From a virus, in the IMG/VR virus record IMGVR_UViG_3300020057_001228, positions 64,001 to 128,000 of that record: 64,000 nucleotides of DNA; one strand, written 5' to 3'. The notes beneath the pieces were generated by a model that saw only the letters and a list, made by a program, of their open reading frames with translations, was not told the DNA's origin and did no database searches. Shown one piece after another: positions 45,207 to 52,426 of this stretch (the stretch's first letter is position 1; every line of letters starts with the position of its first letter). Both the position numbers and the translations under genes were made by a program.

Positions 45207-45678
45207 CACCTGGTAGTCTTACGCTAGACTTATTGTCTCTGAGTTCGGTTAGCCTAGCTATCACCTTAGCTCTAGCGATCTCACCACATTCCTCTTTGAG
45301 GATATCTAGGTAAGCTTCTTTGAATCTCTCGTTCTCTTCGTACAGAGCAACGGTCTCTAGAACTTCCTTAGCCAGCTTGAGTGACTGTCGGATCTCACCA
45401 AGGGCCTTACCACGACTCTCCATATCACCAGACTGTTTGGCTTCGTTCAGGAAGGCTACAACCTCTCCCAAGAGCTCAGGTAGTCTGCTGCTAAGATCAA
45501 AGATGTTGGAGTTGCCAGCAGCTAGTTTAGCTACGACAGCTTTCACTGGCATGTTCTTGGTACGCCATTTGGTTACAGCTTCTACTTCGAGGCCCATCTC
45601 GTCAGCAATCTCGGTGTCCTTCTGACCACGCTCAATGCGCTCTTTGACTTCATCGCCAAGCTTCAGCTTATCTATCAC
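45196..45678 (-). CDS. HTH protein, possible terminase small subunit-like
   Basis: In this 160-aa protein, residues 12-40 (RIERGQKDTEIADEMGLEVE, then TKWRTKNMP) form a helix-turn-helix of the 'dteIA..lgls..tv..w' type. Residues 60-150 are helical with long hydrophobic repeats suited to oligomerisation. N-terminal HTH plus helical oligomer domain is the plan of many small terminase subunits, and no other candidate is in the window. It could equally be a transcription factor. It overlaps the upstream ArpU-like gene by 11 bases. The role is inferred. Confidence 0.45.
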   Translation of the reverse strand: MIDKLKLGDEVKERIERGQKDTEIADEMGLEVEAVTKWRTKNMPVKAVVAKLAAGNSNIFDLSSRLPELLGEVVAFLNEAKQSGDMESRGKALGEIRQSLKLAKEVLETVALYEENERFKEAYLDILKEECGEIARAKVIARLTELRDNKSSVRLPGDGK

Positions 45679-46006
45679 GCTTGACCTCAGTCTTTACTAC
45701 AGTCTCTTCGAGATCTCTATTCGCCAGTCTATATAGTATACACTCTATAGCCTGATCCAGCTTACGCTTCACGGTACTGTAGTCATAGTTAACCCGAGCT
45801 GATATCAGATGTCTGGGCATTCGGCTCACTGTGTAGAGCTTAAGGACACTGTGGAGTACTTCATCAGTCTCCTGTAGTTCCTTGATGCACACCTTCACAT
45901 CTTCAGCACTATGGTACCCCCACCCATCAATCCAAGGTTCATGGTGAGAGTACCCATTACGTAGGTACTTTATGAAACTATCTCTGCGTGCGTTTGGACT
46001 GGGCAT
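45668..46006 (-). CDS. ArpU/sigma-region-4-like helix-turn-helix protein
   Basis: In this 112-aa protein, residues about 65-100 (RHLISARVNYDYSTVKRKLD, QAIECILYRLANRD) fit a sigma-70 region 4 or ArpU-type HTH. A loop precedes the recognition helix ('s...v....v.r.l..a...l'). The N-terminal half (NARRDSFIKYLRNGYSHHEP, WGYHSAEDVKVCIKELQETD) is helical. ArpU-type proteins regulate late genes in Gram-positive phages, so it may switch on the opposite + strand block. Its location at the convergent junction is suggestive. Function inferred. Confidence 0.45.
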   Translation of the reverse strand: MPSPNARRDSFIKYLRNGYSHHEPWIDGWGYHSAEDVKVCIKELQETDEVLHSVLKLYTVSRMPRHLISARVNYDYSTVKRKLDQAIECILYRLANRDLEETVVKTEVKRDR

Positions 46007-46047
46007 GGTTCACCAAGACTATAATACTGAGTACATTTAACAATAGT

Positions 46048-46368
46048 TTAGAGTGCGATGTCAACGGAGATAGGGCTGATGACAAACATCAGGTAGGACT
46101 GCTCCGTTACCACCTTGAAGTCCAACAGCCATCCGGTAAAAACTTTAGCCAATGACGAGGCTTGATCATCTACGAATACGCAGACTTGCTTCGTCACCGG
46201 CGAGCATAGTGCTTCGATCTGCTGCTTTGATAGGTTACCTATGGCCCCCGCTACGAGACATAGTTGGGTAGCTCCGTCCTTCTCAGAAGTCCAGAAACCC
46301 GGTGAGTCTATCGACATAACTAGTTTGAAATCTAGCACGTTCGTAGACAGGTAAATAGCGGAGACCAT
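46048..46368 (-). CDS. Protein of unknown function
   Basis: The ATG of this 106-aa protein follows AAGGTG plus 7 bases. The sequence (VLDFKLVMSIDSPGFWTSEK, LCLVAGAIGNLSKQQIEALC, VCVFVDDQASSLAKVFTGWL) is a compact alpha/beta domain with two cysteines. No catalytic motif is clear. It lies between the dNMP kinase and the ArpU-like gene, separated from the latter by a 41-base AT-rich gap that may hold a weak promoter. No family identified. Confidence 0.55.
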   Translation of the reverse strand: MVSAIYLSTNVLDFKLVMSIDSPGFWTSEKDGATQLCLVAGAIGNLSKQQIEALCSPVTKQVCVFVDDQASSLAKVFTGWLLDFKVVTEQSYLMFVISPISVDIAL

Positions 46369-46379
46369 AGTTAAACACC

Positions 46380-46964
46380 TTAACAGCGCATAGTGTTGTG
46401 ATAGCGAGACGAACCCTCAATGAGAGTTACAATCTCTGTTGCTATCACAGAACACCTTGCGCTGTATGATTTCAAAGCCCCATTATTGAAGATGATCTGA
46501 TCCCATTTGACTGCTTGATCCAAGTCAGTCTCAGAGGGATCATTCTCAATAATACGGCCTCTTCGTGCACGCATCTCTGTCAATGCTTCAATCCTAACAA
46601 AGTATACATCCATCTTGTCGGACCGTAGTCCCTTCAGATAGTCATACTCGTTACGAAATCGCATATCAGTGATTACGACATTGCCCTCATCAGGGATAGC
46701 CTTCTTTACCCAGTAGAGTATATCTTCCAACCGACGCTTTGCTCCATGTACTATTAGTAGCTCACGCAGCTCGTCTTTACGGGCGGTCAATTCTTCTACT
46801 GTAATCCCAAGCTCCTCTGCCACTTCTATCTTCAGAGTGTCGGCAAAGCCTACTCTAGAATAGTCGTAGCCCATACCAGCAGCTGTAGGGATAAAGGAAT
46901 CTGCAAAGGTATCCTTACCGGATCTCATCTTACCTGAGATAGCTATGATCTTACGTGTATCCAT
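46380..46964 (-). CDS. Deoxynucleoside monophosphate kinase-like P-loop kinase
   Basis: The start is placed at ATG 46964, which has GGGGG and 7 bases upstream; it gives 194 aa. The P-loop is AISGKMRSGKDTFADSF (GxxxxGKD, as in T4 gp1-type dNMP kinases). Other family-like parts are YDYSRVGFADTLKIEVAEEL, NVVITDMRFRNEYDYLK (Walker B-like, D-M-R-F) and a lid region (RIEALTEMRARRGRIIENDP). T4-like kinases phosphorylate dGMP, dTMP and hydroxymethyl-dCMP to supply dNTPs. The C-terminal helices close the fold. It sits next to nuclease and recombination genes. Confidence 0.75.
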   Translation of the reverse strand: MDTRKIIAISGKMRSGKDTFADSFIPTAAGMGYDYSRVGFADTLKIEVAEELGITVEELTARKDELRELLIVHGAKRRLEDILYWVKKAIPDEGNVVITDMRFRNEYDYLKGLRSDKMDVYFVRIEALTEMRARRGRIIENDPSETDLDQAVKWDQIIFNNGALKSYSARCSVIATEIVTLIEGSSRYHNTMRC

Positions 46965-46968
46965 TACC

Positions 46969-48042
46969 TTACCCCCTAAGGATCTTGTGTAGATCGGGGT
47001 GGCATACATCTAAGTACTTACATACTCTGGTAGCTTCAGCCATACTCTTAGCTCCACCTAGGCAAGGTGAACCAAACTCAGTTGGGCTACGCTTACAGTG
47101 GTTCCCACTCTTAGCACTCGTAATAGAGTCCTCAAAGCGGTTGACTGCATCTTTAACGATGTCCCAGTTGATAGGGGCAAGCGTTGTCTTACCAGACCTA
47201 AGGTGGTTGATACCAATGTAGTAAGGCTTCTCACCAAACACTGCTTCGTAAGCAAACGCGTAGAGTAAGAGCTGATCCCAGTACATGACCGTGAGAACGT
47301 CTGGTGCTTCCCCAGAGCTGGTCTTATGATCGATGATAGCAATCTGGTCGTTGACCACTGCTACAAGGTCAGCAAAGCCATTCAGGTAGTCTTTAGTTCT
47401 CGGTAGGATTACAGGGTTCCTGATCTCACCGTTCCAACGGTTAGAGTCTGGATCCTTTACCTTCTCTGAGAATGAGAGCTCTACGTTCTTGACTTCTGTA
47501 AGCCCAGGGATCTCTTCGTAGTTCTCAAGCAGTTGGTTTGTTTCTGCATAGCAATCTACCAGGCTGATGCCCTTTAGATCTTCAGTGCGTTTATCAACCT
47601 GCCTGTCGATGTAGGCTTTGCGTTCGTCTAAGCCAAGCTTCTCTGCCTCTTTCTTGTAGATTGAGGTCATAGAAGCATTCTTAGGGATGCTGCCATCCTT
47701 TGTTCTTATCTGTAGCTTTGGGTCTTGACACTTGGTCGAAGCTCTCCAAGCTAACTGAGAGAGGTCTGTACTAAGATCATTGATCCTACCAAAGACATCC
47801 CCAAGGTCCCGTTCTTCAAAGAACCTAGACCATGCCCCCTGAAGGGACTTGTGCGGGTGATCCGCTTTACCCTCGTAGAAATCTTCGAGGGCACTATGTA
47901 CCATAGTTCCGATAAGCGTATGTATGTTTGTATCGCTACGGTACATACTCATTGTGTAATGTAGATGATACATCTCTGTGCAACGCGCAAAGGTCTGTAC
48001 CTTGGAAACCGAATAGAAGCCTTTGTTATCAGCCACGAGCAT
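46969..48042 (-). CDS. Cas4/AddB-like PD-(D/E)XK nuclease with cysteine cluster
   Basis: In this 357-aa protein, nuclease motifs are visible: LIGTMVHSALEDFYEG (GxxxH), LNGFADLVAVVN (the Asp), AIIDHKTSSG (DxK) and YWDQLLLYAFAYE (QxxxY). A C-terminal cysteine set (NHCKRSPTEFGSPCLGG, VCKYLDVC) resembles the 4Fe-4S cluster of Cas4, AddB and related RecB-family nucleases. The cluster would hold the C-terminal lobe. It probably processes DNA ends or is a recombination exonuclease working with the helicases in this block. The start (FYSVSKVQTFARCTEMYHLH) is family-like 'fSaSqL..f..CP..y'. Confidence 0.75.
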   Translation of the reverse strand: MLVADNKGFYSVSKVQTFARCTEMYHLHYTMSMYRSDTNIHTLIGTMVHSALEDFYEGKADHPHKSLQGAWSRFFEERDLGDVFGRINDLSTDLSQLAWRASTKCQDPKLQIRTKDGSIPKNASMTSIYKKEAEKLGLDERKAYIDRQVDKRTEDLKGISLVDCYAETNQLLENYEEIPGLTEVKNVELSFSEKVKDPDSNRWNGEIRNPVILPRTKDYLNGFADLVAVVNDQIAIIDHKTSSGEAPDVLTVMYWDQLLLYAFAYEAVFGEKPYYIGINHLRSGKTTLAPINWDIVKDAVNRFEDSITSAKSGNHCKRSPTEFGSPCLGGAKSMAEATRVCKYLDVCHPDLHKILRG

Positions 48043-48535
48043 TGTCCTCGCTAACGAAGATCAGACTGCAAGATTCACACTTGTATGAATACAAGTTTAG
48101 CACTGCATGGGGCTGCTTAACAACCTCGTGAGCACATCGTGGGCATGCCCACAGTGATGAATCCCTGGTCCTTAGGAATGCCTTAGCTAGAATAGCTAAC
48201 CATACCTCCAATGTGACTGTTACAAACGATCCACGCTCGTTCCCACTCTTTGTATGCATGACACCGAAGTTACCTTCAGTACCCTTTACATACCGTTCAT
48301 CTATTTCTTCTTTGAAAACAGTGTGATGCCCCCAGCCACCATGACGATACTTCATATCGAGCATCATGTTAGGGAGTTCAGGAACAGTGACATCAGGACG
48401 GGATGCCCCAAAGTCACTGCCCCTGGTAATTCTCTTTGCCTTTCCAAAGCCAGCTTTTCTATAAGCGCCTGCTATAGCACGCTCAAAGCCAGCCCAGGCC
48501 GTACTCTGTTTTCCAGAAGGGGTCTTGTGAGCCAT
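48029..48535 (-). CDS. PD-(D/E)XK resolvase-like nuclease with C-terminal zinc ribbon
   Basis: In this 168-aa protein, residues 38-68 (RGSDFGASRPDV, then MMLDMKYRHGG) show the D-x-(n)-(D/E)xK arrangement of Holliday-junction-resolvase-like nucleases (RPDV ... LDMK). Residues about 130-160 contain CPRC and CESC, a zinc ribbon. This combination looks like an endonuclease that recognises branched or damaged DNA. The N-terminal helix (WAGFERAIAGAYRKAGFGKA) is typical of such resolvases. It overlaps the nuclease downstream by 14 bases. The hairpin at 48543-48592 precedes its start. Confidence 0.6.
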   Translation of the reverse strand: MAHKTPSGKQSTAWAGFERAIAGAYRKAGFGKAKRITRGSDFGASRPDVTVPELPNMMLDMKYRHGGWGHHTVFKEEIDERYVKGTEGNFGVMHTKSGNERGSFVTVTLEVWLAILAKAFLRTRDSSLWACPRCAHEVVKQPHAVLNLYSYKCESCSLIFVSEDNARG

Positions 48536-48542
48536 ATATACC

Positions 48543-48592
48543 TGCTAGTGATGTGAACAATGTGGTATGTCTCACATCCTAAACAGCTAGCA
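48543..48592 (-). promoter_or_regulatory. Nested inverted repeat upstream of the resolvase gene
   Basis: The 61-base gap 48536-48596 holds TGCTAG/CTAGCA (48543-48548 and 48587-48592) outside GATGTGA/TCACATC (48550-48556 and 48572-48578). The inner stem is 7 bp with a 15-base loop. As it lies between two - strand genes, it could be an attenuator, operator, or a terminator without a U-run. Confidence 0.4.
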
Positions 48593-48596
48593 CAAA

Positions 48597-48962
48597 TTAG
48601 TCAACCAACGGTGTCCATAATTCATCTCTGATCTCTTGGTACATGCCTAGGTAATCCCCAAACTCACCAGGACTCTGAGAGAAGAAGTCTAGCGCCTTAT
48701 TGAGCCGCTCATGACGTTTAAACTGAGAGAAGCCATTAAGCTCCAGCAGTTGATCCATAGCACCCATTAACTCTATGTAGTCTGTACATATCTCTTCTGG
48801 AGTAGCTACCTTCTCAGAGATGTTCAGCTCTGTAGCACGTTGAATCAGATCATCGATCCTCTTTAACCTGCTTGGCTGAGAAGCATCCTCGAATTCAGCT
48901 ACGTCCTTCTTGAGCATCTGACTGTAGATTTGTGTTAGCTTTAGCAACTTGTCGTCTACCAC
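48597..48962 (-). CDS. Helical protein of unknown function
   Basis: The start is placed at GTG 48962, with GAGG and 7 bases upstream, which gives 121 aa. An ATG at 48977 lies too close to its AGG. The protein is all-helical and charged (LLKLTQIYSQMLKKDVAEFE, LKRIDDLIQRATELN, DQLLELNGFSQFKRHERLNK). No motif recognised. It overlaps the previous reading frame by about 68 bases, one of several long overlaps in this block. Confidence 0.55.
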   Translation of the reverse strand: MVDDKLLKLTQIYSQMLKKDVAEFEDASQPSRLKRIDDLIQRATELNISEKVATPEEICTDYIELMGAMDQLLELNGFSQFKRHERLNKALDFFSQSPGEFGDYLGMYQEIRDELWTPLVD

Positions 48963-49161
48963 TGATCGTCCTCGCATACCTGTTTAACCAGGTTCCTTGT
49001 TCTATGATTCTGTCTGCAAATGTTTTTATTTCGGTTCTAAAGGTGGTGTTCGTGATTGGGTTCATAGAGTACGTAATGTGTAGGATCGTACTGTACGGTA
49101 ACTCCAACCGGTTGTAGGTGAGGTCATCTAATCCTTTAAGTTGGGATGTTAGATCGTGCAT
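48895..49161 (-). CDS. Small protein of unknown function
   Basis: In this 88-aa protein, the ATG at 49161 has GAGAT upstream and overlaps the end of the previous gene by 26 bases. It mixes beta (LPYSTILHITYSMNPITNTT) and helix (ADRIIEQGTWLNRYARTISG) and is basic at its C-terminus. The last ~22 codons overlap the next gene in another frame. No family seen. Confidence 0.5.
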   Translation of the reverse strand: MHDLTSQLKGLDDLTYNRLELPYSTILHITYSMNPITNTTFRTEIKTFADRIIEQGTWLNRYARTISGRRQVAKANTNLQSDAQEGRS

Positions 49162-49339
49162 CTGCTATCTCATAAGCGCTACGTAGAAGGTGGCAGTAGG
49201 GTATCAGCAGTTCTGTGTATCCTACTGCCTCGTGTGGTAAGTATGTTTCTTCGTCTAGGAAGTGATCTAGGTCCAGTAACCTGTATCGTACTGGACCAGA
49301 GAGGCTACGCGCCTGGGTGGTGATAAGAGCCAGCCTCAT
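49136..49339 (-). CDS. Small protein of unknown function
   Basis: The start is placed at ATG 49339 (AAAGAG upstream), giving 67 aa; an upstream start would enlarge the overlap with the previous gene. The sequence (MRLALITTQARSLSGPVRYR, LLDLDHFLDEETYLPHEAVG) is mixed with a hydrophobic C-terminal part (YTELLIPYCHLLRSAYEIA). No recognised domain. It is part of a run of short coupled genes upstream of the UvrD-like helicase. Confidence 0.45.
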   Translation of the reverse strand: MRLALITTQARSLSGPVRYRLLDLDHFLDEETYLPHEAVGYTELLIPYCHLLRSAYEIADARSNIPT

Positions 49340-49517
49340 GGATGTTCTCTTTCCACACAGACTCAAGGACCTCCTCTTGAGTCTTCGGCTGGGTTAGTTC
49401 TTGTGAAGGTTGGGTTCCTGAGGTTGAATGATACTGACAAGCTTGATGAACTGGAGGTGTCTCCCGCTTCTCATCGTCTTCATCCTTCTTACCAAGAATC
49501 CATTTTAGTATGTTCAT
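49305..49517 (-). CDS. Small acidic/polar protein of unknown function
   Basis: In this 70-aa protein, the ATG at 49517 has GGGAG and 6 bases upstream, 9 bases after the helicase stop. The N-terminus (NILKWILGKKDEDDEKRETP) is an amphipathic helix followed by a Gln/Pro/Ser-rich disordered region. Such peptides are common as inhibitors or membrane-associated early factors in phages, but nothing here indicates which. It overlaps the next gene by about 35 bases. Confidence 0.5.
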   Translation of the reverse strand: MNILKWILGKKDEDDEKRETPPVHQACQYHSTSGTQPSQELTQPKTQEEVLESVWKENIHEAGSYHHPGA

Positions 49518-49526
49518 TAGTGCTCC

Positions 49527-51344
49527 CTATAATCCAAACAGCTCTGCTAGCTCTTGAGCCCCGTTAGGTGTCAACTCACCGAGAACACCAGCAGACTCAT
49601 CTCTATTAGAGGCGAATATGGATAGTGTGCCCATGGCCCGTGTGACAGCTACGTATAGCAGACGGTATTCTTCAGGCTGGTTATCTTTCAAAGGGAAGGT
49701 CTTCCTACCCACATTCCAGACACCAACGTGTGGCCACTCAAGTCCCTTTGACTTGTGAACAGTGATGATGGTAACACCTTCACCCTTGCTCTTGGGCCTG
49801 TTGTTGTAGAAGCTCCATAGCTCATCACCTGTTTTGAACTTATCCAACCAGTTCATTAGCGCGACCTGCATGCTTCGATATTCGAATTCTACATCAGGAT
49901 CACCACTACAATGGTCTAGCCACTTCTTCTTGAGAACGTGGCCGATAAGCTCGGAACAAATGACGTCAGGGCGTTCTGTCTTCATCCTAGGAACCATACG
50001 CTCCAAGAACTCTTTCATACGCCACCAGATGTTTCGTTGAGATTCTGCTTTGAGATACTTCGCGGGGAACTTACTCCACGGTGCTTCAGGATCAGTCTTG
50101 AAGGCTTGTTCGATAGACTCTACGCTTAGGTACTTATAGACCCTTCCCATCGAGACCCAGTCCTCAAGGTTACCCTCGTAAAGGAACCTATAGTAACTCA
50201 TGAAGTCATCGATAACTGGGTGGTCAAAGAAGGAGCCGTTAGTACAGTGATAGGGTATGCCAGCTGTAGAGAGTTGTATCTCAAGAGGTAAGATGTGGGA
50301 CCTAGCCCTATAGAGGATGGCTACATCGGTTAGAGGTACACCACTGTCGATCAGCCCCTGTAACCAGAACGAGACGTCGTCTTGGTTCTTGTACAAGGCT
50401 ACGGGATCTCCAGGCTGTTCACCATTAGGCTCTAACCTCATATCGGTTTCCATGATTGGGAGAGCTAAGATCTTGTTTGCTAACTCAAGGATAGGTTCTT
50501 TGGATCTATAGTTGATGTCTAGTACGTAGTCAGTAGCGTTGTAGTCTTCTGGGATAGATCTGAACCGTTCTGGGTTTGCTGCGCTAAATGCATAAATGCA
50601 TTGGCTCTCATCACCAACAATGGTGGTGCTCTCTGCATACTGGACGATTCTCTTTACGAAGGCATGCTGTGATGTAGATAGATCTTGTGCTTCGTCTACG
50701 AGAAGGTGTTTGTAGTAGAGCTCTTCATACGTCTCATTGGGTAGCTCTAGAGCTAGAGATATCATGTCCTGGAATAAGACTGTAGATGAGGCTCTGCGCG
50801 CTCTACGTAGGTGCATAGATAGAAGGACTAGTGCTTCGTTACCCTGTTGTTCCATCAGCTTTTCCATCGGCATAGTCCACGAAGGCATCTCTGCGAAGTT
50901 CGTAGACATAGCACTCTGGCGCCAACTATCAGCAGCAAGGAAAGCCTTCATTTGTGATTCCTGTAATTGGAATCCATTCTGCTTGGCTACGATGATGCTG
51001 TCTTTGATTACCTTCCACTCGGGAGGCATAGGCTTTGGTAGGGTGGGCATGCCTAAGAGCTTATGGTTTGCTTTGAGCAACCCGTTAGCCAGGCCGTAAC
51101 TAGTGAAGACAGATATGGCTGCTGATACCCACGGATCGGGTATTCTCTGCACCTTATCTCTAAACTCATCTGCTACTGTGTTGTTGAAGGCAATGCATAC
51201 AATGCGGCCTGGAGACTCCTTATGGAGGTGCTCAGAGCGCTTCAGTAGTACAGTTGACTTCCCAGACCCAGCGGTAGCACGGACGCGTATAACACCTGTA
51301 ACAGGTGCTTCAACTGCCGCCTTCTGCTTCGAATTGAGCTCCAA
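49527..51344 (-). CDS. UvrD/Rep-like SF1A DNA helicase
   Basis: This 605-aa protein starts at TTG 51344, supported by GAGG and 6 bases; it overlaps the RNase H gene by 35 bases. SF1A motifs are present in order: VRATAGSGKSTVLLKRSEHL (I), LLVDEAQDLSTSQ (II, DEAQD), TIVGDESQCIYAFSAANPER (III), LDINYRSKEPILELA (IV), GVTIITVHKSKGLEWPHVGV (V) and YRLLYVAVTRAMGTL (VI). It unwinds DNA 3' to 5' as Rep or UvrD do and may act in replication restart or recombination together with the two PD-(D/E)XK nucleases. Slightly shorter than bacterial UvrD (~720 aa). Confidence 0.85.
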   Translation of the reverse strand: MELNSKQKAAVEAPVTGVIRVRATAGSGKSTVLLKRSEHLHKESPGRIVCIAFNNTVADEFRDKVQRIPDPWVSAAISVFTSYGLANGLLKANHKLLGMPTLPKPMPPEWKVIKDSIIVAKQNGFQLQESQMKAFLAADSWRQSAMSTNFAEMPSWTMPMEKLMEQQGNEALVLLSMHLRRARRASSTVLFQDMISLALELPNETYEELYYKHLLVDEAQDLSTSQHAFVKRIVQYAESTTIVGDESQCIYAFSAANPERFRSIPEDYNATDYVLDINYRSKEPILELANKILALPIMETDMRLEPNGEQPGDPVALYKNQDDVSFWLQGLIDSGVPLTDVAILYRARSHILPLEIQLSTAGIPYHCTNGSFFDHPVIDDFMSYYRFLYEGNLEDWVSMGRVYKYLSVESIEQAFKTDPEAPWSKFPAKYLKAESQRNIWWRMKEFLERMVPRMKTERPDVICSELIGHVLKKKWLDHCSGDPDVEFEYRSMQVALMNWLDKFKTGDELWSFYNNRPKSKGEGVTIITVHKSKGLEWPHVGVWNVGRKTFPLKDNQPEEYRLLYVAVTRAMGTLSIFASNRDESAGVLGELTPNGAQELAELFGL

Positions 51345-52047
51345 CGTTTTCCTCGTCGTCTAACCATACACCAGGTTCCAGCCAGGCTGGTTTAACCATA
51401 TCGGTGTACTTCATATATTTCTCGTAGTGTACTTGAAGCACACGTTTGAGATAATGCCTACGGTGAACTCCATAGATTGGCCCTAGCTTCAACAGCACTG
51501 TTAGATGCTCTAGAGTAGGGTAACCTTTGTTCCTATCAAAGCCAAAGATAGGGAACTCTTTGTTGATCTCTATCATGTAACTGTCACGAGTATGTTTTGC
51601 CATAACGCTAGCTACAGAGACCGGTAAATAGTTCAAGTCAGCTTTTGGTATAGCTATCTGTTCGACTTCAGATGGTAGGTTAGGCAGCACATGTACGCCA
51701 TCTACAATCACTGTTATCTCATCGAACCTAGCACCAAGCTGGTTAATGATAACCAGTATAGCTGTCCTAGCTGCTTTGAATTGCGCATCCAGAGGAGACA
51801 TACTATCGATCTCCTGAGGAGTGACAGAAGCGCAGGACCACTCTACACCGAGTTCGGTCCCACGTTTGTGTAACTCCTGATACAGGCGTCTTCGATCTGG
51901 CTCCTTGAGCTTCTTTGAATCGGTGAAGCCCCATGACTTCAACTCTTCCCATTGCTCAGGTGGTATGTAACAGGCACCTATAGTAACTGGACCTGATATA
52001 GCTCCAGTACCAACCTCGTCAGTACCAATGATATATTTCCTAGTCAT
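51310..52047 (-). CDS. RNase HII/HIII-type ribonuclease H
   Basis: In this 245-aa protein, residues 5-25 (YIIGTDEVGTGAISGPVTIG) give the DEVG motif, with T-G as in RNase HIII (DEVGTG..GPV) rather than the R-G of HII. FTDSKKLKEPDRRRLYQEL is the DSKKL element. Later parts include VIVDGVHVLPN (D), LPVSVASVMAKHTRD (S-AK..RD) and GFDRNKGYPTLEHL (G-Y-pT..H). The N-terminal TBP-like domain of bacterial HIII is absent, so the enzyme is a compact catalytic core. It would remove RNA primers or cleave RNA in hybrids, working with the primase encoded two genes upstream. Confidence 0.85.
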   Translation of the reverse strand: MTRKYIIGTDEVGTGAISGPVTIGACYIPPEQWEELKSWGFTDSKKLKEPDRRRLYQELHKRGTELGVEWSCASVTPQEIDSMSPLDAQFKAARTAILVIINQLGARFDEITVIVDGVHVLPNLPSEVEQIAIPKADLNYLPVSVASVMAKHTRDSYMIEINKEFPIFGFDRNKGYPTLEHLTVLLKLGPIYGVHRRHYLKRVLQVHYEKYMKYTDMVKPAWLEPGVWLDDEENVGAQFEAEGGS

Positions 52048-52426
52048 CAGAGAGCTGCCCTACCTGATAAGATACAGATGACGACTCTGGATCTCCTACA
52101 CCAAAGTTTGGTTCCTTGGCACCAAAGATCCTAAGGACGCTAGATCCATCAGGCTTGCGGAAGAACGTTTCCTCTGCGTTGTTAACTACATATCTACTAC
52201 CACTGACTACGATGTCGCCAGTAGGTAAGGTCTTCACCTTACTACCAAAGCCATCTTTTATCTCGATAGTCCCATCCCCAGAGAAGACTAGATACGCTCC
52301 TGTGCCTGTATGTACAAGGCATACTGAGTACGTACCATCATCCTCCTGCTTGACCATAGTCTTAAAGACTTGGCTAGGATCTACCTCAGGTGTTAGCGGT
52401 CTACCGTCCGGTCCAACTAATGCCAC
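52040..52426 (-). CDS. Protein of unknown function between primase and RNase H
   Basis: The start is placed at a GTG (52426) with AGGAG and 8 bases upstream, giving about 128 aa beginning MALVGPDGRPLTPEV; an ATG at 52444 is an alternative. It is beta-rich (YSVCLVHTGTGAYLVFSGDG, KVKTLPTGDIVVSGSRYVVN) and ends in an acidic tail (SVSYQVGQLSDD). It overlaps the primase end by ~26 bases and RNase H start by 8. Possibly a small OB-like accessory or primase partner; not recognised. Confidence 0.45.
   Translation of the reverse strand: MALVGPDGRPLTPEVDPSQVFKTMVKQEDDGTYSVCLVHTGTGAYLVFSGDGTIEIKDGFGSKVKTLPTGDIVVSGSRYVVNNAEETFFRKPDGSSVLRIFGAKEPNFGVGDPESSSVSYQVGQLSDD

Noticed and set aside
46007-46047. 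Possible promoter (TTGTTA and TATTAT) on the - strand
   Set aside because: The spacing between the two boxes is about 11 bases, too short for a sigma-70-type promoter.
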